This document shows, piece after piece, positions 56,508 to 64,000 of a DNA stretch of 64,000 bases. The notes beneath the pieces are model-generated. The model ran no database searches. It had not been told where the DNA came from and saw only the letters and a list, made by a program, of their open reading frames with translations. Location: assembly GCA_032821775.1 (NCBI GenBank), contig JAVLRN010000009.1, forward strand, positions 1,116,001 through 1,180,000. Reading direction: 5' to 3'. The stretch's first letter is position 1. Each line of letters opens with the position of its first letter. This stretch comes from Sanguinoderma infundibulare. Taxonomy: Eukaryota; Basidiomycota; Agaricomycetes; Polyporales; Polyporaceae. Position numbers and translations under genes: made by a program.

Positions 56508-57260
56508 ATGGCAACCCGCAAGGTCGTGGACCACACCCTCTACCACCTTAGCCCGAAGGGATTTTGGAAGAAATTCAGTGCGCCAGTTTGTCCTTTGACC
56601 TTCCATATTCATGCCTGACGGTCTGTTTCGCGCTCCTCGACACCTGCAGGGGACACTGTTGCCGTTAATCCCGACATCTCAAGCGGTCTCCCACTCGCTA
56701 GCGTTCACCGTTTCCCGCCTCCTGGCTCGAGACCGGAGAAATATTCCACACCTGCCACCAAGGGTTCGTGACATTTGTATACTTTGAGTGCATGATTGGT
56801 GGATCTCACCGTTTCTACCCCAGCATCCGACCCTGCGCAAAACCCATACTGGAAGCGTGATGTTCGACGCGCATACCCTCAACTGTCCGTGGTGACACAG
56901 TCGGAGTTGTCTACGCTACTACTGGAGCATGCTCAGGCGCAGCAGCAGCAGGCGTACGTTTCTTCCGCTTGTCACGGAACCGTGTTGTTTGCCAATGTCG
57001 TCCTCACCAATCTGAACAATAGAATTGCCGCTCTCGGGGAGGGTGAGAAGGCTGAGGCACCGTCGGTTCCTGCTCAGCAACAACCGACCGCGGTCGACCT
57101 CACGCAAGCCATCGCCACCATTACTTCCGCTAGCAAGGCGTACTCCGAGAAGAATCTTCCACCCGTGCCTCCCATCCCTTTCAAGAGGTGGCACCCACAA
57201 CGCGTCGAGGACGCGCCCCACGACCCTCATGCATACTTCCCAATGATACTCGTCAAGTAG
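56508..57260 (+). CDS. Complex I 21 kDa accessory subunit (fungal NUO-21 type)
   Basis: The start ATG is at 56508. Exons give MATRKVVDHTLYHLSPKGFW KKFRDTVAVNPDISSGLPLA, SVHRFPPPGSRPEKYSTPAT, KASDPAQNPYWKRDVRRAYP QLSVVTQSELSTLLLEHAQA, then an Ala/Gln/Glu-rich stretch and the end VPPIPFKRWHPQRVEDAPHD PHAYFPMILVK. The SPKGFWKKFRD, NPDISSGLP and KASDPA-NPYWKRDVRR-YPQ blocks are those of the fungal NADH:ubiquinone oxidoreductase 21 kDa subunit, a supernumerary part of mitochondrial complex I. A 69-base stretch (about 56954-57022) has perfect GTACGT/ATAG splice signals but is also in frame and without stops, so it may be an intron or retained coding sequence. Stop 57258-57260. Confidence 0.82.
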
Positions 57261-57601
57261 AGTAGATTCCTTTGCGAATCCTATCCTTCCTTGCATACCC
57301 CTTGCGTGTTCGGCTACGCAGCAACTGCATTTCCTGAATTCAGTGGGATTTCGTTCTGGGTGTATCGGCTCGTAGACGATTTCAATAACGATGGCCATTT
57401 GATGAAGTTCACAGTTCATAGCGGCCATTCCGCCGTGGGAATTTCCGCAAGCCGCTATGCTGAGCGCATCCAGCGGCCAGCCTGCGTGCATCATCGGTTG
57501 TGCTGCTGCTTGCATCCGAATTCTCTGAATCTCCGCATCGCGTGTGCTTGCTCTACGCATCAAGTTAACCATACCTTATCCTTTCTCTTAAAATCGCCAC
57601 A
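57261..57601. other. Intergenic region
   Basis: A 341-base gap between two plus-strand genes; no gene is supported. Confidence 0.4.
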
Positions 57602-59261
57602 ATGTCCACCACCGATGACGGTGCCACACCAGCAGCACTCGCGAGCGGCTCCTCAGCAGAAGCCCAAGCCGCCGCTTTCGCCAACGACCCACGCGTGCAC
57701 TTCGACCAGACAGCAGCCACCTGGCGGTTCGAACAGGACGATGGGACGGAGTTAGAGTATGACGCGGCGAAAGGAGCATGGGTTCCCATCGTACGTACCC
57801 CACTCCCCCTGCAGCACCCGAATGAAGTTCACTCTCTCCCGCTCGCTGTGCAGGTCGACGAGGATCTCCTGAAGGCCCAGCAGGCCGCGTACTCCGTAGC
57901 CGGCGTCGATGAGGAGGTGCGTCCGCACGTCTGCGTCCCTACTTGAGCCCACCCCGACCCCAACCCCACCCTATCTCTCGTACCCGTCGCCTTTTCTCGC
58001 CGCCCTGCAGGCCCCCGCCGCGCCCGTCCTCAAGCGTATCAACAAGAAGCGCAAAGAGCCCGCAGACGGTCCCGTCGTCATCTCCGGCGGGAGCAAGCGC
58101 GGCAAGAAGGGTTCGCCTTCCGCCAACAACAACAACACCAACGACACCAACAGTAGCGCGTCCACCTCCACCGCCGCCGCCGCCGCGCCCCCAGAACGCA
58201 AGTCGAAGAACACCGCGGTCTACATCACCGGCCTGCCCTCGGACACGGACGCGGACGAGCTCGTGGCCGCGTTCGGCAAGTTCGGCCTGATCGAGGAGGA
58301 CGACGGGGGGTACCCGAAGGTGAAGCTCTACGCGCGCGACGACGGCGCGTTCTCGGGCGACGCGCTCGTCGTGTACTTCAAGGCCGAGTCCGTCGATCTC
58401 GCGATCGCGATGCTCGACGACGCTGAGCTCCGCCTCGGCGAGCCCGCGACGCGCATGCGCGTGCAGCGCGCCGAGTTCGGCCACAAGCACGATGGCGGCG
58501 GAGGCGGAGGCGGCACCGGCGGGGCGGGAGGCAGCGGCGGGCAGCCGAAGCCGAGGAAGACGATGGAGGACAAGAAGCGGGCGACGAAGAGGATCGGGAA
58601 GATGCAGAAGTGCGTTTTGCTTCGCCTCCCTTGTTGTGTGCGCGCGTCCGAGGAAAGACTGATGATGTCTGCCCCCTGCGTAGGAAATTGGGCGAATGGG
58701 ACGACGAGGACGGGTTCGGCCCTTCGATCACCGAAGAGGACAAGGCGAACACAATGAACAAACACGGCCGCGTCGTCGTCCTCAGGCGCATGTTCACGCT
58801 GCAGGAGCTCGAGGAGGACAAGTCGCTGCTGCTCGACCTGAAGGATGACGTGCGAGAAGAATGCGCGAATCTGGGCGAGGTGACCAACGTTGTTCTCTAC
58901 GACGTACGTATCCTCCGCCACACCTCCTTCACTTTCCTCGTTGACTCGCGCTGCAGGAGGAAGCAGATGGAATCATGACCGTCAAGTTCAAGGACGCGCT
59001 AAGTGCTCAAGCGTGTGTGATCGTGAGTGCAAAGTCCTCGCCGCCCACCTTCCAGGCTCGCTGACTCTTGCCATCGTCTCACGTCGTCAGAAAATGAACG
59101 GCCGCTTCTTCGCCGGTCGCCGTATAGAGGCCTCCCTCTACGCCGGCCGGCAGCGTTTCAAACGGAGCGGACACGGCGACAACTTTGGCGAGGGCGAAGA
59201 GGGTGAGAAGGCGCGCCTCGACGACTTTGCCAACTGGCTCATGGCCGAAGGCGAAGACTGA
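57602..59261 (+). CDS. CUS2: Splicing factor Tat-SF1/CUS2 homologue
   Basis: The start ATG is at 57602. The N-terminus has FDQTAATWRFEQDDGTELEY DAAKGAWVP, a short acidic/aromatic element also found in Tat-SF1 proteins. RRM1 is NTAVYITGLPSDTDADELVA AFGKFGLI. A Gly-rich linker follows, then KKLGEWDDEDGFGPS. The second domain is RVVVLRRMFTLQELEEDKSL LLDLKDDVREECANLGEVTN VVLYD, DGIMTVKFKDALSAQACVI, KMNGRFFAGRRIEASLYAGR, which is the U2AF-homology (UHM) type. Yeast Cus2 and human HTATSF1 bind SF3b1 and help U2 snRNP remodelling. Five introns; the tail is acidic (GEGEEGEKARLDDFANWLMA). Nuclear. Stop TGA 59259-59261. Confidence 0.93.
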
Positions 59262-59586
59262 TCTGAATTGCGTTCCTCCGGGGTCACATCCTTGACTCTC
59301 AATCTTTGGATGGCGGCACAGAGAGAGACACTGGACCGTGTTGTGTGAATGTGTACTCTATTATCTATGTGTATAGCGGTGTGCGATCGTAATGGGTAAG
59401 TGTACATGGGTGCGGAATGCACAAGAAGCCGAATCGATAATTAAGAATGACGTGCTTGCGTGCGTGATGTTAGTCCGCGGGGAAAGCATCCAGACAGCAG
59501 GTGTGACGTGAACAGCAAATGCGACTTCCTCCAGCCGAAACCCTCCAGCCTCAGGTCCTCCAGCGGCATGTACGAGTCCGCGCTTC
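59262..59586. other. Convergent 3' intergenic region
   Basis: The 3' flanks of CUS2 (+) and LSB6 (-); no gene is supported. Confidence 0.5.
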
Positions 59587-62500
59587 TTACCAGCACGAGC
59601 AGAGCGGCTTGGCGTCGACGGTTTCCAGACGCTACAACGTGCCCGTCAGGTCAGCACACGCTCGACGTGCGACGAGCATGAATCCGATCCAAAGCACTCA
59701 CCTCGACGATGACCATCTTCGTCTTCGGACTGTCCGCAGGGTCGTTATGGATCCACTCTAGCCCCGGCTCTTCCTGGATCACGCCCTGGTGGCTCGACCA
59801 CCGGGTATGCAACGACGAGTGCGGCGCTTCAATGTGGCTCGTGCTCTTGGACATCGCCACAAGGTCCTCTTCCGCAAACGACATCGACAGGTCCTGTTCC
59901 TGCTCCTGCTCCTGATCTTGGTCCTCTTCCTCCTCGTCAGCATCCTGGTTCTCCGCCTCGGGCACCACCGGCAGCCGCTCCGTAAGCGACGCTGGAGACC
60001 GCAGGTCACGGTTCGCCCCCGCGTCCCCCGACGACTCCCGCGAGACCGGAGGCGAGTTGAACGCGGTCTGCACGGACGGTGCGGACGACGGCGCGCGATG
60101 CGAACGAGCCGGGGCGGACGACGACGCCAACTCGGCGACATCCACCTCTTCTTCGTCCACGACGTCGTCGTTCACGCTCAGCCGCTTGAGCCCGGCCTCG
60201 ACGGCGTCCAAGCGCTCCATGTGCTCGAGCACGGTCACGCCCGTTGTCGCCGGATGTACGCGCTGGAACTTGGCGGAGAACGACACGGGACGCGAGATGC
60301 CCGTCATGTCCGTGGACATTCGTCGTATGGGTGGCGGGAAGCCGGAGACGCTCTGGCTGCGTGTCTTGCGCGGCTGGATCGGCAGGGGAGGCATGGACGC
60401 GATGGACGCGTGTGGGGAGATGGGTGGGGCAGGGCGTGGTTGTGACGGTCCGCCATTCGCGGCTTCGACGTCTCCTAGCATATCTTCAGTCATTGGGATC
60501 TCGTCGTCCCACACGAGGACTTTCGTCCTCCGGGTGAGTTCCAGAGGTCCCTCATCCTGAATGAGGACTTCAGAAAGCCGCATAGAGAACACGAATGGAA
60601 AGGTACTCACCGCATGCTTCAAGGACTGCACAATGTTGAACGCTTGACCCTTGATGACTGCAAGTTGCCGCTGTAGACAGCGTGTCAGTGGCGTGCACGA
60701 GCACACGATGGTGGACTCCTCACCCTGAACATCTTGGGATGGAAGTCCGGGTCCACAGCGAACAGCTTCCGCAGCTCGTAAGTTGTCTCCGCCCACCAAG
60801 CCTTGGACGTCAACAAAGGCAAGAAGTGATCTCTCGTCTTCTGGCTAAACGGTTTCCCGATGATCGTGACGGGAAGATACAGCCACCCATAGGTATATGA
60901 TCGCCACCCTTTGGGGTGCTCGTGTGGGAACGACAGCGAGTTGTCGATGGCGGCTATGTGTATATGCGGCTGTTTGGTGTAAGGGAGGTTGGAAGAGTAC
61001 GTCTGCGCGTACACTGGAGGTGTCGAGGCGCCGATGATGGTGTGTCCACTTCCGACGATGTCTGTGCGCCGAAGCTCGGTCATCATGGGCATGTCAGGTC
61101 TTGATGTTCGTGAGGGGGCGACATCGACGAGCGACTTGGAGTGGTCGGCTTCGCAGTACTTAATCATGTAGTTGTCGGCGCCACGATCGGTGTTGAGCAT
61201 CAAATAGTCTGCAAAACCGTCAGATTACAACGCAGACGCGGACGCCTTAGCAATTTTCATACCTAAGATGACCAGCCTTGCGAGACAAGTTGGTTCAGCT
61301 ATAGCATGAAGCAGAGTATGGTACGTACTTCTCGAGCTCTTCCCCGAAGTTATCCTGCAAGGCAGGTGTCCAGTAGAAAGGTTCTCCTGATCGGCTCTCC
61401 GTCCTGTCGTATAGCATACTCCGGTCTGTGTCGTCCTCGTCGTCATAGTCCTCCTCCGCACCAGTCTTCCCGCAGACGACCTTCAGAGCGCCAAGGAACT
61501 TCTTATAGAAACTACCTTTCCGGTGGCTGTCGTCATCGAAAGTGTCGGAGATGGCCCGTCCAGGCCATGGGTGTTTCCGGAGGAAGTCCGAAGCGTCTAA
61601 AGAGGTACGTCAAGAGGGTCGGAAAGTAGGAGATCTAACACCGAGCATACCCGTGAAACCGTGCAGGAAGAACTGCATGCTGCCAATCTTCTCCCGTAGC
61701 GGCTTTCCCTTTTTTGCAGCATTACGGTCTAGCCAGTCGTAGAAGAAGGCCTGTAACGAAATGAATTAATGAACAAAGGCATTGACCCTGCCTCCTCACC
61801 TGGCTTGACAGGGACACGAGCTGTGTCCGTGGAACGATGTTGAGACCCAGACGCTCGTCAAGTAACGACGCGGCCGCTTCGGAGATGTAACTGCGCACAT
61901 GTGAATTTTGAAGAGGATGGTGTGACGGGACGCGTACCTCAGATTCGGGATGAGGCAGGCACGGCCAAAAGGTATAATCCACCGGAACTGCCTGTGCAGC
62001 CATTTGGTGGTCTGGACTTCAAGTGAGCCACTACAGGAGAATGAAGACGGAAGTCGTCTCACCTTGGGATTTAGACGACCGTATGGTTCCTCGTCTTTTG
62101 GCTTGAAGACACTGTTCCGCGATGAATCGGAATTGAACGCACAAAAGAACAGAGAAGGACGTACGCAACGGTTTGTACCCTGCCCTCAACCTTGGCGCGT
62201 GCAAAGTACGATCCAGAAGAGCCCTTTGTGATCATCTTGGGATGAATGCCTTCCGAAATAGCCTCGCGTACTGCTTGCACGTATCTTGTGCTGTCAGTTA
62301 GAGATACACACGAGGGGCAGCTGACGTACTCACAACTCGAAGTCGGCAGCAGTCATGGGAGGTTTGTGGTCCAGGGTCTTGACCTGAGCGCATTGTGATG
62401 AGCATTTGGCGACAAATGAAAGGAAAAGAGCACACGGGATACTCACGGTCCCAGTAGGCACCGTTGATGGAATGTATTGGGGTTCAAATACACTGTGCCA

Positions 62501-62786
62501 GATGTCCTTCTTGGACTTGTCCTCGACCTTCTTCCTGCGCTTCACCTTCTGTGCAATAGATTCGGTCCATCTTGAAGACGCCCTCGGTGCCCCTTCACGG
62601 GAAATTGATTACATGAAAGACGCACCTTTTGAATGCAGTGTCCAAATTCCTCAAGTCAATGTGCACCGGCCGATGTGCCCTGCGTAAACCTCGTGTAGCT
62701 GGCTGAGGTAGAGACTCGGATACGTCCGCTTCTTCGTCGTCCGCGCTCTGGGATAGTGGCTGGTATTCGGAACGGTTGGGTGGCAT
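59587..62786 (-). CDS. LSB6: Type II phosphatidylinositol 4-kinase (LSB6)
   Basis: The start ATG is at 62784-62786 (MPPNRSEYQPLSQSADDEEA). The kinase begins at AVREAISEGIHPKMITKGSS GSYFARAK and continues SVFKPKDEEPYGRLNPK (ATP-site Lys), TKWLHRQFRWIIPFGRACLI PN, YISEAAASLLDERLGLNIVP RTQLVSLSS, FFYDWLDRNAAKKGKPLREK IGSMQFFLHGF, LEKLVILDYLMLNTDRGADN YMIKYC (catalytic D-R-x-x-x-N), IHIAAIDNSLSFPHEHPKGW RSYTYGWLYLP and VTIIGKPFSQKTRDHFLPLL. It makes PtdIns4P on Golgi, endosome and vacuole membranes. The CCPCC palmitoylation motif of animal enzymes is absent (PFGRACLIPN instead). The C-terminal extension is acidic and Ser-rich; the last exon, placed by splice signals, ends KPLCSCW (stop 59587-59589). 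About ten introns. Confidence 0.94.
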
Positions 62787-64000
62787 CAGGGAGGTGCGTG
62801 CGGGGGAAGGGGAGAATGCGGGGTCGCGTGTGGGCGGTTGGAAGTGAATGTGCCACGGAGCAGGAAACGTATCACGCCCGCGCCTTCACTCCGAGGCGAG
62901 CACCCATATATGGAAAGTGCCGATGCCTACCCATAAGCCTCACATCGTGTCTGGCATGTTGATTGCAGTAGCCACTGACGTCCGCTATCAAGTCAAACGA
63001 ACGGGAACTCGTTCGCGAGTACGTCCGCACTGCTCGCTACGTCCTCGTGTTTCGAAGCTCGCAAAGGACAGGACGATGGACTACTCCAAAGACGAGCGAC
63101 CTGCGGAACTCTCCCGCTCGGAGTTCCGTGGCGGTTCAGGTTCACGGCGGCGTGCCACGCTCCCTGCTCGGCGGGGCTAAGGATCGCGGGCGAATATGCG
63201 GGGCGGCGTCAACACCACAGGAATGCTTTCATTCGGTGGCAAACGGAAGTGTGTACGCCTCGCGGCAGCGCACTTGGAAGCTACTTGGAAGCAAGCCGCA
63301 GACGGCAGAATACTGCAGGGGTCGAATTCCGAATGTACGTCGCCTCGAGGTTGCCTTCAATGGAGCGCCATGGCGAGTCAGGCTCTTCTCCCGAGACACG
63401 CACAATTGAAGCATTCCGCAGCCTCCCTGCAGCTGCCGACGTCTTCGGCGCTGTCATAAGATTTAAGTACCTGTACGTACGGACCTCGACCAAACCTTGA
63501 GTTCTCGTGACGCTCAGGCGCACTAAAAGTAGTATTCACCACGGATATTCGCCCTTCCACCAGAAACTTACGCAACTCTCGCAGTTATGTGAGAACCCGC
63601 AATGGAATGTGCTCAAACAACCAAGGAACGTGTTGTTTGACCTCCGAGTGGTTCAACCACTCGAAAACCGCCCTCCTGCGACGCGAGAGCCGAGTGTCAC
63701 GTAGCAGTGGCAGTGATGAACAGTCAAACAGGGCAACAACGAACATCGTCTCTACTCCAATCCTCCGCATCCGAGTGGCCAAATAATTCCGAATTCGCCT
63801 TGGGCACTGTCGGTCACTGCGTCCCATGGCGTGCCGACCTCCATACTTCCTGTGTCAGCTTCACAGAATGATCTCCCGCCCATTGGCGGCCAGACCTCTT
63901 TCTCGTGTTCCGAAGTCTCCCATTCGGAATTCGCTAGCGGTAGGCGTTCAGCTCCGGCCCCAATAGACTCACGGCAATTCTCCCCTGTGTAGTCACTCAA
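62787..64000. other. Intergenic region to the window end
   Basis: No gene is supported over 1.2 kb. A minus-strand frame (63752-64000) is open to the window edge but shows no motif. It contains a 19-base palindrome at 63645-63663. Confidence 0.4.
63645..63663. repeat. 19-base palindrome
   Basis: CGAGTGGTT-C-AACCACTCG has perfect nine-base arms around one base; a possible protein-binding site or chance. Confidence 0.9.

Noticed and set aside
57939..58490. Minus-strand frame opposite the CUS2 RRM region
   Set aside because: Antisense shadow; the plus strand carries a clear RRM.
63752..64000. Minus-strand frame open to the window edge
   Set aside because: Begins with a non-ATG codon, no recognisable motif, and the neighbouring frames are equally open by chance.

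Overview
The window reads as nuclear DNA of a basidiomycete fungus, most likely a mushroom-forming or wood-decay Agaricomycete. The evidence is protein genes cut by many short introns (about 50-75 bases, GT-AG, occasionally GC-AG), compact spacing on both strands, GC-rich coding sequence, a secreted GH5 mannanase with a fungal cellulose-binding module, a fungal Zn2Cys6-type regulator, and a fungus-type protein-kinase-like family. Gene models below were built by hand from reading frames, splice signals and protein-family landmarks. Exon edges are read from the sequence; functions are assigned by remembered family motifs only.

Layout. 0-7 kb: C-terminal part of a fungal transcription factor, a BZW/5MP translation regulator, and a PLK4-type polo kinase whose catalytic motifs look degenerate. 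7-9 kb: a low-complexity hypothetical gene followed by a decayed tandem duplication. 9.4-12.2 kb: a small secreted DUF3237-like protein and a PTC1-type PP2C phosphatase. 13.8-16.7 kb: a two-gene cassette (kinase-like gene plus small unknown protein) on the minus strand. 17.8-25.1 kb: MND1 (meiotic recombination), a large disordered protein, and the NDUFS7/PSST subunit of complex I. 25.9-31.9 kb: a PASK-like kinase, a MAG1 DNA glycosylase, and a Pbi2-type proteinase inhibitor. 32.4-37.6 kb: two conserved-looking but unrecognised genes transcribed divergently. 38.4-41.8 kb: a second copy of the kinase-like/small-protein cassette in the opposite orientation, followed by a one-exon remnant. 42-51 kb: F-box protein, MBL-fold ETHE1-like hydrolase, CBM1-GH5 mannanase, and gamma-glutamyltranspeptidase. 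51.8-62.8 kb: a hypothetical disordered protein, a UPF0643-like protein, a complex I 21 kDa subunit, a Tat-SF1/CUS2 splicing factor, and a type II PI 4-kinase (LSB6). The last 1.2 kb shows no gene I can support.

Most genes are unrelated housekeeping or accessory genes that happen to be adjacent; there is no obvious biosynthetic cluster, transposon, CRISPR array or intact tRNA. The main points of interest are the inverted, co-duplicated kinase-like/small-protein pair with a recognisably similar TATA promoter, the PLK4-like protein that has lost key ATP/Mg-binding residues while keeping its polo-box region, and the decaying tandem repeat at 8.0-8.8 kb.
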